A stretch of 64,000 bases of DNA from Corella eumyota (taxonomy: Eukaryota; Chordata; Ascidiacea; Phlebobranchia; Corellidae): contig OY720098.1 of assembly GCA_963082875.1 (NCBI GenBank), forward strand, positions 8,618,001-8,682,000. Direction: 5' to 3'. The notes under the pieces are model-generated. The model did not search any database, was not told the origin of the DNA, and saw only the letters and a program-made list of their open reading frames with translations. The position numbers were made by a program, and so were the translations under genes. Shown one piece after another: positions 25,601 to 38,300 of this stretch (its first letter is position 1; each line of letters starts with the position of its first letter).

Positions 25601-26706
25601 TGCGATCATTAAACAGATGATAATTGGCCCAATTTAAAATCTGTTTATTACTGCGGTAACGCCATGTTTTACATGATACCTTGCTTGTTTAGCATAAGTA
25701 AAAAGTAATGCCATATTTACATTGATGAGTTATTTATTTTGAGAATAAAGTATATGCTGCACTTAGTAACGTATCGTACCAAGTATCAGACTAACATAAG
25801 TATAAAAGTGACCTAGCCTAATTAGCGCGTATATGTGACTGTAATTTGTAAAAATACTTATTCCTTTCTTATATTACTTGACTTGCTTAACACTAAATAA
25901 GCGCAAGACAGTAATTTCTGTAACTTCCTTAGCAATCGAAGGCATCTCATTAAAAGGTGAGACGAGACAAAGCAGCTGCATGTTAGCGATAAACAAGCAC
26001 TGATGCAATTATTTAATTCCCAATAGGAGCGACGTAAGAGCGATAACAATTAATATCGTGCAATAATAACTCTTCATTAATCTGCAGTCGTCAAAAGGTG
26101 ATTTAAAATCCACTTTTAAAGTAATTTAATGTTTTAGGTGGCTAGACTTATGTGCTAATGCAATAAATTACCAACAAAAACATTTATTCACTAGCTTAAA
26201 ATATATTATATATTAGTTTAAATTATCTAATCAATTTTTTATTTATCTAAATATTGTCGAATCTACTATTAAATTTAATATTTTAAACATGTTAAGGTGT
26301 AGAAAAGCACAAAGTTGCTCTCTGTTGCCATCTTGCAGAAACTCACAAAATTTATTTAAAAAATTATTATATATACATAATTAACTGGTAAGAAACACTA
26401 AGTCATGTATTTTAAAAACATGCTTTAAAGAAAATGAATACTGAACAAATATCAAACAAAAAATGTTATTTACCCAACAATTAGAATTCAAATTTTAATT
26501 TAACAAGCATCACCTTTTTAAATTATAAAAGCTTTTAGCAAAAATTAAAACAAATTATTTAATTGCTATTACATCACATTATAAAATAAACATCACGAAT
26601 CAAAAAAAATTTAACCCAGTGTTTAAGATTTTAATAAAAGAACTATTAATTACCTTGCATCAAAATCAAGGGGCAGTGTAGGATCATCAGGTAAAACAGA
26701 ATCCAT
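6018..26706 (-). CDS. CDK5RAP2: CDK5RAP2/myomegalin (centrosomin family) protein, 55 exons
   Basis: Large coiled-coil scaffold of the centrosome that in relatives recruits and activates gamma-tubulin ring complexes through CM1 and docks at the centrosome or Golgi through CM2. The 55 exons sum to 6255 nt in one frame (2084 residues; human CDK5RAP2 is about 1890, myomegalin about 2350). CM1 lies at residues ~65-133 (MKDFGTQISDLKKENFSL, then LKLRIFYMEERI and NIELKVE). CM2 is at ~1995-2056 (LNTQDRLLKSTVDRLH, then QLTKTHEVLRKARGNLE), very close to the end of human CDK5RAP2. The stretch between is mostly coiled coil with Ser/Asn-rich gaps. The start is the ATG at 26704-26706: the N-terminal DSVLPDD resembles the vertebrate start, and an AG directly precedes it. 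Intron 1 is 4.1 kb; most others are 60-950 bp. As a single invertebrate copy it cannot be assigned to one vertebrate paralogue. Confidence 0.95.
7811..15509 (-). other. CDK5RAP2: Centrosomin-family exons 23-49: central and late coiled coils
   Basis: Exons: 15466-15509, 15196-15346, 14885-14997, 14395-14473, 13992-14167, 13095-13241, 12823-12951, 12635-12728, 12353-12465, 12177-12234, 11944-12088, 11657-11773, 11450-11513, 11215-11315, 10973-11107, 10708-10798, 10446-10542, 10165-10281, 9815-9920, 9449-9551, 9166-9291, 8989-9086, 8705-8827, 8461-8556, 8258-8376, 8000-8133, 7811-7923 (residues 761-1756). Family-like stretches include SLIQSQAKELSNLREQLSLA (exon 36) and LRQRLERSIATNDKLREKLD (exon 45), both close to vertebrate CDK5RAP2/myomegalin segments. 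A Ser/Asp/His-rich patch lies in exon 27. The intron after 9815-9920 has a GC donor. Boundaries are inferred from splice sites and frame. Confidence 0.85.
13242..13991 (-). other. Intron of the centrosomin-family gene, no nested gene seen
   Basis: A 750-bp intron, AT-rich, with no open frame worth reporting. Other introns above 300 bp (18479-18974, 19005-19348, 20650-21598) were read on both strands with the same result. Confidence 0.6.
15683..19411 (-). other. CDK5RAP2: Centrosomin-family exons 10-22: run of 13 phase-0 coiled-coil exons
   Basis: Exons: 19349-19411, 18975-19004, 18383-18478, 18076-18213, 17863-17967, 17634-17747, 17455-17511, 17269-17379, 16889-17005, 16653-16763, 16418-16528, 16098-16274, 15683-15829 (residues 302-760). 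Every one begins and ends between codons, so all lengths are multiples of three (30 to 177 nt, three of 111). All encode Glu/Lys/Gln-rich heptad-like sequence. The 30-nt exon (VLLSLQDEYE) is the least certain. The 5' limit of 16098-16274 was chosen because the frame stays open across AKYIEIKKQRDLL into RGGSSLNSSVESC. Confidence 0.85.
17067..17157. repeat. Short tandem repeat in an intron
   Basis: Four imperfect copies of TTGTAAAAAGGGGAGAGTAA and shortened forms, between exons 17 and 18 of the centrosomin-family gene. Likely slippage product. Confidence 0.6.
22113..22180. repeat. Three-copy ~23-bp tandem repeat in an intron
   Basis: GTTTGCTTTTGATATAAAAT recurs at about 22114, 22137 and 22159 with small changes, in the intron between exons 2 and 3. 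Confidence 0.6.
22544..26653 (-). other. First intron (4.1 kb) of the centrosomin-family gene
   Basis: The largest intron of the gene. No nested exon chain was found on either strand; the small frame at 25858-26049 lacks splice context and homology. Size and position near the 5' end would suit regulatory elements or an internal promoter, but no specific site is supported. Confidence 0.5.
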
Positions 26707-28686
26707 CTTAACACTTTTATGATTGTTTGTTGTTTGGCAAAAATATATGGCTTGCAATATCAATAAAAAAAAATTAGCAGCAATTAAACATGTTTTAAAC
26801 TACATTCTGTAAAAATACAAATCACAACAAGCAAGTTAATTACAAATAAATATATTTTTTTAGTTCATAAAATGTACCTCATGCCTTAATGCCAGAATGC
26901 CTTTCTCACAAACTTAGTTGACTGGCAGACTGGTATAATCATTAATTTTAACTAACTGTTAAACATACGAATAGAAAACAGGTCAGCACTAAGACTACCA
27001 AAAAATAAAATCTGAACATAGCATTTCGCCAATATCTAAATATATGACAATATTATTTTTTTTAACTTCTGTCTATTTATTTAGTTGTTAATTAGAAAAA
27101 TATTTGCGTTCAGTCAGTAAGTATTTGTTGCTACTATCATTTATTTTTGCATTCCAATTAAGAAACATAAAAATATAAATCTCTAATCATACTAACTGCT
27201 CAACGCAAAACAAAGATATTCACAAACAAACACGCATACAAAAACAACAAAATCTAAATTGAATATTTAACGCAAAAAGACCGCTCGGATTAGGTAAACA
27301 CTTTTTTAATTTAAGTTTATCCTCAATTTAAATGTAAATTTAAAAAAAGTTAAACTGCGTAATATACTTTTTTACTAACAAAATATTATTTAAAATCAAG
27401 ATAGAAACATTAAAACAATCAAATACTAAATTAACATTACCTTTTTATGATGTTTTAAACTAAAATGTTGTAATCTAATTGTATACAATTTTGCAATCTG
27501 GGATAAAAAATACCTTTAAAATTTGGCCCAATTACTAGTAACAAAATCTTGTTGTAACAAACCTCATGCACTTTATAACCTGCCATTCCATATATTATTT
27601 ATAAAATCGACCACACATATTTTAATCGAGTATACTTTGTTCTGGTTAAATGCTTTTTAAGTGCACTATCTCAAGACTTCACTTTGTTATAGCTAATAGT
27701 CGATCAGAAGGTTATGCAAATAATGCCAATTTTAATGATGATTCTTTAAAATTTCAGCTTTAAATTTAAATTAATTGCACGTTAAAGTAACCAACTACAA
27801 ACAAAAACCGAATAGTATTGATATACTGTCTAAGCAAGTACCTTCTTAATCTTTATACATTTTTCCTAAATATTATTATCCTGTTCCTAGACATATATTA
27901 ACACGTTGTTGTCTGGTAAAACTGTATTACTAGTATTAAAATAAAATAAACATTTTCAAATAACAACAAAAAGCGAAAAATGGTAGTTAAGTAGCGCATA
28001 CATAAAAAAGAAAAAACATAAAAATCTTAAAATGACAACCAGGCAATATCACGAGTTCTGACCAAAAATATTTAACGTCATTTTTCAGAAATTAGGAAGA
28101 TTTGTACTTAATTTAAATATCATTAGTTGAGCATAAAATTGGCAATTTATATGTAGTCAGTAAGCTTATTTTGAATTGAAATATTTCGAGCAAGCAATGT
28201 TATAAAAGCAACCAGCAATAAATTAGGTTATTTCTAGAAGCTTCAAATTTATTCGGAGTCCAAAACCAAAACGCAACCTTAACGAAGATTAGCAAGAGTG
28301 CGAGTGGTATTTGGCCTCCGTAGCTTTACATCATAAGCCCGCGCACCAGTAACTGATAACCAACGCGCCTTTTGCAATAGCCAAAGCTGGAAATTGAACT
28401 TTTCAAGAAAAAACGACGAGCAGCGAAAGTACTTGAAAAAAGCTTACGACGAAAGTAACTACCAAAAAAAAGCTTCAAAAAATTGTAAAAAGTCGAAGAA
28501 GCGCTAACGTGGCTATATAGTTTGTGCTGGGTAACAATTTAGTAGGCAGCTAGCCTTTAAACATAGAGCGATTTTCATAGATTATTATCTGATGTTTGGG
28601 TAAAAAATAAAATGTCGTTTTTTTTTCTATGCTTTGATGTCACAGTGGGATTGGTGTGCAGTAGCGCGTGACTGAAACCTGATTGG
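26707..28686. other. Intergenic DNA between the two minus-strand genes
   Basis: About 2 kb separate the RALGPS stop codon and the centrosomin-family start. No gene recognised. The gap is far larger than the near-zero spacing of tunicate operons, so co-transcription is not suggested. Confidence 0.6.
28248..28253 (-). terminator. Candidate polyadenylation signal of RALGPS
   Basis: AATAAA on the minus strand about 435 bp past the stop codon; the nearest clear match I saw. Weak evidence in an AT-rich background. Confidence 0.3.
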
Positions 28687-29346
28687 TCAAGAGTCGTCCA
28701 AATTAATTAGATCTTGCTCAGGCTGAAACAAAAAACAATTAATTTAATTTAACAGTTCCAATACAAAGCCCCGAAATATATAGGGATTACTATTTCTATT
28801 TAACAACATTTTTAAAAACATAAAACATGTAAATATTTACCTGTGGATATCCTTTTACTGCGTCCTTAAGATTATTAATCCACACTCTAGCCACGTCCTC
28901 TGAATCACATTGAAACCTATAAATATTTCCACAATCGGGGTTCGAAATTTGAAAACTGTCCGACTTTGAAGGGTCGTCAGAGTATAAGATCATCCAGCCC
29001 CGTATAGTGATTGCTTTACACGGCCTTGCTTTAAAATGTTGACGATCTAAATGACTTCGCATGGATTTGGCAGCATAATAAACGAGCTGGGTGCCGCATA
29101 ATGCGACCCAGTATTTAGTCCAACCTGATATCTGGAATATAAATAAGAAAATTGTTTTTTTTTAGTCGGCACAATTTAAATACATTTTAATTACCACCAA
29201 GTTTTGAATTTTTTTAAATTAGGTTTTTTAAATGTGTTATAGTTTAACTTACCGCAGGTTTTCTTCCATGTTTTAAAACACATTTTCTTTTTAGGCAACC
29301 TTCGAACTGACATGTCCCCAACTCTAACTGAGAGAGATCAGAAGGC
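28687..29346 (-). other. RALGPS: PH domain and C-terminus of RALGPS
   Basis: Exon 29253-29346 encodes the first strands ([18 protein letters not shown]), exon 28841-29131 the rest ([20 protein letters not shown] ... [14 protein letters not shown] ... [20 protein letters not shown]) and exon 28687-28722 the tail [11 protein letters not shown]. The WTKYW and C-terminal helix W of PH domains are kept. The match to human RALGPS runs through the whole domain ([20 protein letters not shown]). Confidence 0.93.
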
Positions 29347-32300
29347 CTAAAAATAAATAAAACCAAATTTAAAATAAATTAAAAATGTTAAAAAAAATAA
29401 AAAAAAATTTAAAATAACATCAAGAAAGGTTTAGATTAAAGTACAAGTAAAATAGTCACTAATATCATAATATTTATGAGCCTATTAAAACATGTTTTTC
29501 TATTCTAATATTAATTCCAATACCTTTCGACTAAGTGTTCATCAAAAACTCTATGTGGAGTTGCTGATACTGATCTATGGTTAATGATAGGCATATACGA
29601 ATACGCAGTAGTAGCACTGTTGCTTAACTTTGGTGACAATAAAAACTGCAGCTGACTATCTCTCGGTCTAAAACTCATATCCAATACACTCCTAGCCCCA
29701 AACACTGACGTTTTCATAACACTTAGTTTACTTTTCATGCTGAAATCTCTGGTTAGTAGGCTGATATCGTCGCTGGGTCGTTGGGTATGAGTCGATTTTT
29801 GGGCCCACTTTTTTGAGCCATCTACCTTTACTTGACCTCTGTGCTTGCCTCGAAATTTAGCGCTGGGCAACTTTCGCCATTTTCCATATTCTAACCTCAT
29901 TTTCCTTGAAAAAGACTTACTTTATTTATCAAAAAATGTTTAAATAAGGTCCTATGATGGCTTTGCTATCGTTATTACTAATAATAAGTATTTTTGACAA
30001 GAATTTAAAAAAATATAAAAATAATTTGTTTACCTCTCGGAGGACCAGGACATCTCGTCGTGCTCACTAAACTCCGATCCGGAGTTGGATCGACTACTTC
30101 CGATTGATCCACTGTTTCCGGAGGTCATCCGAGTGTTAGAAGAAGAGGAAGAGGCAAGGGAAGCAGGAGTAGCGATGATGCTGTCGTCAAGTAGTGACGT
30201 AGTAACTGCGACAGTAGCTGGAGGAACGGAGGACCGAGGAAGACTTCCGCTGGAGGAAAAAAATTTTAATTAAAATTTTACAAAAGTCATTATAAACTAA
30301 ACCAAAACTTTTTTATTTTTCCATATTCCCTTAAAAGGAGAAAGGGGTTTGTATTTTTATTAGGGTTGTTTTTTTTACTAGCGCAAGCCACCGGTTACGC
30401 ATTGCTATTGTTATCTTGTTCTACTTATGTATTAATAAGCTATATAACAAACATAAACGTCAACTTGGGTGCTTTTTAGGTCTACACAAGTGACTTAATA
30501 TATAGGTTAGGTTTTACGCGATGTGTGTAATACTCTATCCCTTGGTAAATAATAAATGCTAATTCAAGTGTATTAGATGATATATTACATATCAATTGAT
30601 TGATTGATTTTCGGTACTATCAGAACAAAACCTTTACAAAAGTAAAGCTTATATAATGCACCACTATTTGTGCTATCGTCGGGTCGTCAAAAAAAAAATA
30701 AAAATCACAAAACAGTGAAACACAAAAAACAAAAGAAACAAAAAAGCAAATAAAACTGGGTGAAAAATACCTGCTGTATGGCATGCGAACTGGTGATAGA
30801 TACCACACTGTACAATCCCTCTTTGGTCGAGCGTAAGACGAACGTCTAATTTAAATGACGATGGATAAATTAAAAACGAAATCAAAATTTTAAAAATAAA
30901 AAAAATTAATGGTATGCAGAAATAAAAATAACATGCCAAAGTAATAGTGATTCATGTGTGCACGTGCAAAAATCTAAGAAAAGAAATTATTTTTGAATTT
31001 TACGAATGAAAAAATTATTTACAAATTTTTAATGTTTTATATTATAAAATAACAAAATATATATAAATAGTCTAGTAAAACAAGCAATATATAAGTGTTA
31101 TTCAACAAACATGCAAACAAGCAGTTAAATGGGTATTTATATACATTTGATAGTGGTGCATTTATGTTCAGATTAATACCAATATTTATTTTATTATTAC
31201 ACTATTTTGATGTGTTATTAACGCAAGCGATTTTAATTAACAAGCTTGTTGGTTTAATGTTAGTCGTTAGGCAAATTGGATTTAGTTTTTGTCATTTTTT
31301 TTATTTAAAAATCACCCAATATGAGTTATAAAAATTGTTATACGAATATACTACACTAAGTTAATATTGTTATACTACAGGCATAATATCTTATAGAAAA
31401 AAACACCAAAAATGTCTAAAAACCTTTGTAAATACTAACACAATATTTCACAATCAAACTTTAATTCTAATTTTGGTATTACCAAATAAAATATTTTTTT
31501 CTAGTTTCTATAAACCCCAAACTACAAAAGAAAAAATACCTTTTTAATATTTTGGTGGATTCGGGTCGGGTTCTCGATGTTGTTGGATGATTTCCGGTGA
31601 AAGCGAATTCCCGGCCTAGACTTCTCGACTTTCGATGCCCGGGAATAAATCGTTGTTGGGCCGGGGGAGTTTGGGTGGAATGCCGGTTTAAACCGTGATC
31701 TAATTTGTTGGGGTTTTTACCTTTAAAGAAAAAAAACTAAATAAAAATGACACAAAATTTAAAATGAGAAAATATAATCTCATTATTGTATATTGAAAGT
31801 TTAATCCCTATTTTCGTTACTATTTTTACATCAAAAATCTAAATTAAATGACATAAAAAATGAATTTTTAATTAAACAGTATATAAAATTAAAAAATACA
31901 TGAAAATTTAATAAAAAAAAAAACATAATTTTATAGCAATATTAAATCTGTAATTTTTAAATATTTTGTGTTCTTTTTTATCAAATAAAACCATATATAT
32001 TTTAAATTAATTAACTCACAAAAAAACTACTTAAATTTTAGTTTTTTATTTTGTCAATAATTAAAGTAAGAGCCCCGTTGCAGTCGGGTCAAATGTCGGT
32101 CACGTGATTTACGGTCGATCGCACACGAAAAGAATAATTAATTTGACGATTGACGTCACGGGCTTACCTAAAAACGGCTCCTCTTTAGAGCGGGTTGATC
32201 TTTTTTCGGGGGTTTGTAATTGACGTTGTTGGGCCTGGGTGGGCTCGATTTTTAGCGACAATCTAAAATAAAAAAAAAAAATTTAGTAAAAATTTTAAAG

Positions 32301-35300
32301 AAAGATTAAATTTAAATATTAGTAAAACTTAAAGAAAAATAAGCAATTTTAAATTTATGTTCACATTCAATTAATTTGAAAGAATTAAATCGAATAGATG
32401 TACATACTTGTAATTATCTTCTTCTAAAAACCTCTGTAATTCCTCGATATATTTGACCGAAGTTAAATATTTTTTAATATGAGGTTCTTCTTCAAGATTA
32501 CCTTAATACAAAAATTAAATTATTGATAAATTAAACTTTTACAAAATAATAACATTGTGTAAAAATCGCAAAAAATTACAAAAATTTAAAACAAATTTTT
32601 GAACTAGTAAAATAATTTTTTTTTGATTGACTTACTGTAATCGGATTGTTGATATTCGCTAATAACTCGTAATATATTGTTCATTTTGGATGTTCGTTCG
32701 TGGCTCTCTAGCCCCCCAGTGTCGGGATGGGCACTGTTAATGTACATCACATCAGTAAGGTACATCCCTGTTAAAAAAATAAAATTTGATAAAGAAACAA
32801 ATTTAAAAATTTAAAAAAAAAAATTACAAATTTTAACTTGTACTTACAGAGTAATGTAATACGTATTTAAAAAAATAGAATATTTTAAATATAAATAAAA
32901 TGTTTGTTGATATCTTGAATAATATATGAAAAAAATTTAATTAAAAACAATTTAAAATTTTTAGGGAAGCAATAAACTAAAACTAATTACTTAATAATAA
33001 ATAAAATTAAATATTACTCATCATTGTCCTTCTTTTGACTTTTACTACAAACAAATACGTATTACCACCACGCAAATATATTGCCCTTAGCGAAAATTAC
33101 AAAACAAAGCATGTTCTTTATATTTTTTCGTCCTTAATATTTTGTTTATTGCCTAACTTCCCATTGAAATAAATGTCAATATTACATATGTGTATATACC
33201 AACGTAAGTGGCATTTTTGCTATGGGATAATTGAACACATACAGACGCTATTTATTCTGCACATGTACATTATTAACAATGTATAGGAAACCAAAAACCA
33301 TTATAAACGCGTTGATAACATGCGCTACAGCTTGTTATACTACTTAAACATCAGCTTATCACATCAATCTTAAAGAAAGGGGAGTTAGTCATATTTAGAA
33401 ATTTAAAATAGGCCTTAAAATGGAATATTTTATAAGATCGGACTGATTGAATAAAGGTCATCTGCCAATCTAAATTATTTTCTCTTGTGTTTTGGTGTGA
33501 ATAGAGAAAGTTCGTCGCATTCTTATGGCCCGTAAAAAGTATACTGAACAAAATTAGAGGTTGCTATAAAAAAATACAAAAATCAATTTCAAATAAAGCT
33601 ATTCACTTTTTTAGGAAAATAGTTGTACAAAGGCTTCCTTGATATTTATACCCTATAATTTCAATAAACTTTTATTTAAAGTTTATATTACTTCGTATTA
33701 TAAATACAAAAACACCAAGAAAATTTAGTCAATTTTACAATTTTACAAAGATAAGATCTTTTTAAAATGACACTAACTTCACACATTCACAAATGGTGAC
33801 GTCAAATTTGAATGACAGAGGAATGCACTGAGTCAATACTGTAAGGCCACACTTTCCAACCCAATCTAGCACTTCTCGCACGAAAACACAAAGAAAAAAG
33901 ATCTCGCTAAAAAGACTTTAAATCGATATCGCCAAAACAGATGAGCTTGTGAAAAAAAATTTTAAGAACACGTGACTTAGACGGACTCTTAATAGGCATG
34001 GCATTTTCAAAGACAAAAATCAGTAAGCTTATAAACATATATGCACGTTTAAACGTTTTATTATCGGCGTGCAGAAATTAATTTAATGTTATTTTGGAGA
34101 TTTGAGTCATAAGTTGTTAATGCGATAATAGTTAACCGGTAGGAGCAGGCTTGATAGTCGATACTTTAATAAAGAAATAATTGGCATCCTTTTTCCGGGG
34201 GAATAAATATAAAAGGGAGCATCAAAAACAAAATTGGGGCAAAAGTGACTAAGACGGTCTATCTTTGGCTAAAAAAAGACCGGCGACTTTCGTAAAATCC
34301 GCGGAAAATTGACAAAAAAAATCCGGCTAAAATTTTTGGAGAAGTACGAAGTATGACATCACGATGGTTACTGTTTGTCGTGGTTTTCGCGATAAAATCG
34401 TTGACAATCAGTGCGCAGAATAATACAGAAGACCCAATGACAAATTTGAAACCAATAATGCCGTCTGCACCGTACGAAGACTTTGATGTAGTTTATGGAT
34501 CAAATGAAATAGCGACAAGTATTTCGATGGAAAATGAATTTACAAAAATTCGAGATAGTAAGTAACAAAAAAAAATTTAAATTAAGTTTCTCCCTCCCAA
34601 AAAAAAAATTTAATTGAAAGCCACTGTTTTTAAAAGTCTTTAAATATCTTGTACTAACATTAACCACTTTAAAATAAATAAATATAGCCCAATGCTTGTC
34701 AATGCAAATAAATTTAACTACCAAGATGTTATACAGATCCACTAACTGAGGAGAAAAGTTGTTCGTATACATTCGTTGTATCGAATCCTGAATGCCACGA
34801 AAACAAAAGACAACAAAACAATATTAGAGATTTATATGATGAAGGTAAACGAAAAATTTACGGTTAAATAAAATCTCAAATAATTAAATGTAGGTCAAAT
34901 AATGGTTAGAAGCCTGTCAGTGCGGTATGTAGTAAATGCGATTTAGATAGAGTTAATACGCTTATACCATGCGAATTAAACGTTGGTTTTATTAATATCA
35001 CGAACATAAAAGCTATCCATGTAAAGGTAAATAACAAAGGTAAACTTTCTATTTTTTAGTAACCCGTACGAAATTACGAATTGAAGATATGAGAAATCAA
35101 TTAATAGAAGAACGACAACAATACCCAAGTCCAACTAACATGAAAGTTATTAAAACCCAGGTAAATTGTTAACAACTTAATAAGTTATACAACCAAATCG
35201 TGCAAGCCGCGTTAATAGCATGTTTATTATTATGTTGTATGTAACTATATAATCGTATAAACACAAACGTTAAGAAAGGCAAAATTAGTTAAAAACGTGA

Positions 35301-38300
35301 AGGAAATTTGGTATTCTGTAATCGCTAAACATATACTTCAAAATAACACAAAAAACCTAATGTTAACTTTTTATTTAATCTAATAACCAGATCAGGCCAA
35401 AAATTAACTAAGTACAAATTTTAAAGGTTGATGCGTTAAGAAGAGAACAGTCGAATACAGACGAGAGGGTGTCACAACTTTACCTTCAACTTTTACACGA
35501 GATAGTTAACAAACGGGATTTCTCCATCGACATTTTAAGTGTAGAGAATAAGCTTCTCAATCACACGGTGGATTATTATAAGCTCAAGGTATTTGTAATT
35601 GTCATCTTAGCGTTTATGTAAGTGGTTATTGGCTTACCACACGCATTCTTGCGGCTAAAAGATGGCTGGATATTTAAAAGAATAACAAATTATATACTTA
35701 GGCCGGCGTACTCATAAATAACATGCATATTTAAAATTTTGGGCGATTTTGGGAGTTGTTTAAATTTTATGTATTTTAGGATGATCATAATGAGTTGAAA
35801 GTTCAACATTTTCAACTCAAAGAAATAGTGACGTCACAGGCCTTGAAAATCGAAGAATTAACTCGAAACTTGCAAGAGTTACAAGTCGGTTTAAGTCGAA
35901 TATTCGAGCGAAATCAAGTTATTAACGTCCAGGTAACAATCGTACAAATATTTTTCACGAGTTCGAATCCCACTAAAAGCGTTTTTATTTATTTTTTTTA
36001 AATTCTAAAAAATTCCCCCAAAATTGCCTGTATTTTAATAAACAGAATATTAAACTTATTTTGAAAATATTCCCCCGCAAAATATATATTTTTTATTTTA
36101 AATTAAGGCTACCGAGCCCCAGGAACCCAAAACGATAACAGCCAACCGAATTCTCGAGGAAAGAACAATTCATATCCACCCCGTGGTTCCCTCCATTCTA
36201 ACTCCAAACAAACCCAACCCCGGTATGTTTAAATGTATATTAAACAAAACTGTCAACCCATGTGGAAAATTAAAAGTTGCGGCCATTTATTATGACTAAA
36301 AAGTCAATTCAGGTCATGTTTATTGAATTGAACACCGTGTAATATAATTGAATTAACTACGACGTCAAGACAGGGCCAAAAATTCATTACCTATATAACC
36401 AACAAGTGTTTGTTAATATCAAGGTTATATACGTAGTTTAAATATTTGTGATGCATTTAATAAGGGTTACAAACAGGTTTAGGCATTATGCCAATAGGCT
36501 CGTGGGAAAAGTCTGATTAGGCTCCTATACAATGTTTGGTAACAAATAAACTCTTTTTAAGCTATGCTGATTTGTTGAAGTAATTACCGTAAAATAGACG
36601 TTACATCATAATCTCACTATTGAAGAAGCGTTTCTAATTTATCTTCAGAAATTACCCAAAGCAAAATTTTAAAACCATTTTTTTTTAAATCACTCTTTTT
36701 ACAGAAAATTAATTTTTGGTATAAATTCCACAAAATTAGGTTAAAAACAACTTCTCAATATACGCAGACAACAACATATATCTATATACCATACACACAA
36801 GATATTCGACACCTCCAAAACACTGAATATTTTTTCCCGGTGCAAAGCGAAATATTTTTCGAAAAAATCAATTATTCGATTGTGTGAAGTTGTGGGAAAT
36901 AGTTTGGGTCGAGTGCCAACATTTGACGTGCTTTATAGACTCCGTGTGTTTGGATAGGCCTAAGCGCTGAACAGCCACTAATTGTAGCTCGCGCAAAGCG
37001 AGAACGTCAACTTTAGTTAAGAGAGGTACACCGACTTATATAAACAGAGAGTAAATTGGCTAAGTTGAACAAAAAATGGAAAAAATAGAGCCAACTGAAC
37101 AATTTTTTGGTCAAAAATTTTTTTAATAAAATTTAAAAACTACATTTAAAATTTAAATCACAGTGTTTGGGTAGAATTTTGCCAAAAATGTCTCCCCTAA
37201 ATGGATATGCTATCGACGCCTATGAAATAATATGCGAGGTGATATATCATGCCGCCACGTTAAGACACTAAGGGCCATAAGTTCGTGTGGTGAGGATTAA
37301 GGAACCAAGTCACTGTAGACACAACTATTCATCAGAGCGTTAAAACACTTAACTCACACCCCTCTGGATATCCCTTAATACAATCGCTTACTAACTAGAA
37401 GGTCGGCCTGGCCGTAAACCAACGCCAGCTTATTTCAATATTTCGCTTCAATTTCATTACATTGGGTTTAGCGGTGATATAAGGGTCACAAACCAATACG
37501 TGTTAGCCTATAATGCGCGCACGGGTTAGGTTATATTACTAGGTTTTAAAGGGCGCAAAAAAGACTTTAAAAATTAAAATAAGGGCCAATTAAGCTGCAT
37601 TATCATACGCGCAAATGCACATGTTAAAAGGTTAAACAAATTAAACCATTTAAACTACTAGTGCACGCACATAGTTGACGAGTTTTTAGCGCTATTTTTG
37701 TGCCCACCCACTTAACTATATCGTTGTTTTTAATTAAAGAACTTCGGTTCCGGGACTGCAATGACGTACAAGATGCTGGTTACCAGGGCAACGGGATTTA
37801 CACGATTAAGATCCCAGGCAACCCGAAACGCATTAAAGTTTGGTGCGATTTAAATCAAGTGAGTGAAAAATAAATTTTTTGTGATTACCAAAATTTTAAA
37901 ATTTAAATTTCACATAAAAATATTAAATTTTTTTTAACTGCTTTATTGTTTATAGGACCCAGGTGGCTGGTTAGTGATACAAAGACGTACTGGAGCGAAG
38001 GTGAATTTTAACCGAAATATGGCAAGTTATAAAAGAGGGTTCGGAAAATTAAGAAGCGATTTCTGGTTAGGTAAGATAAAAATCATCATTTTCAAATATA
38101 AAATTGCGCATTTACCCTGTCAAAATCCTAACTTATCGAAAAATTTGGGTAAAATATAATGTTTTGGTAGGCTTGGATAATATACATGCAATAACGAATC
38201 AAAGTGGTCGTAACTACAAACTTCATATCGACATGGAGGATTGGAGTGGAAAGAAAACTTTTGTTGAATATCGAAGTTTTAAAATCGAGGACGAAAGAAA

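Larger units (their letters stand above)
19516..26706 (-). other. CDK5RAP2: Centrosomin-family exons 1-9: N-terminus and CM1
   Basis: Coding exons in order: 26654-26706, 22443-22543, 21977-22032, 21599-21712, 20573-20649, 20266-20383, 19936-20101, 19734-19812, 19516-19654 (residues 1-301). Exon 4 (38 codons, both ends phase 0) is the heart of CM1: QISDLKKENFSL followed by LKLRIFYMEERINEHVE. Exon 5 continues with NIELKVECDNLKKDLQ, exactly where vertebrate CM1 has NIELKVEVESLKREL. Residues known to matter for gamma-TuRC binding in the family (the F and the hydrophobic LKLRI positions) are kept. The donor of exon 8 is an atypical GTTCG. Confidence 0.93.

Noticed and set aside
6018-28686. Operon between RALGPS and the centrosomin-family gene
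   Set aside because: Same strand, but nearly 2 kb apart; tunicate operon genes are almost contiguous.
30085-30273. Plus-strand open frame rich in Glu/Val
   Set aside because: It is the antisense shadow of the Ser-rich RALGPS exon 30034-30249, whose frame, splice sites and similarity to human RALGPS are clear.
33351-33551. Minus-strand frame in the RALGPS intron
   Set aside because: Cannot be spliced in frame between the flanking RasGEF exons and has no recognisable content.
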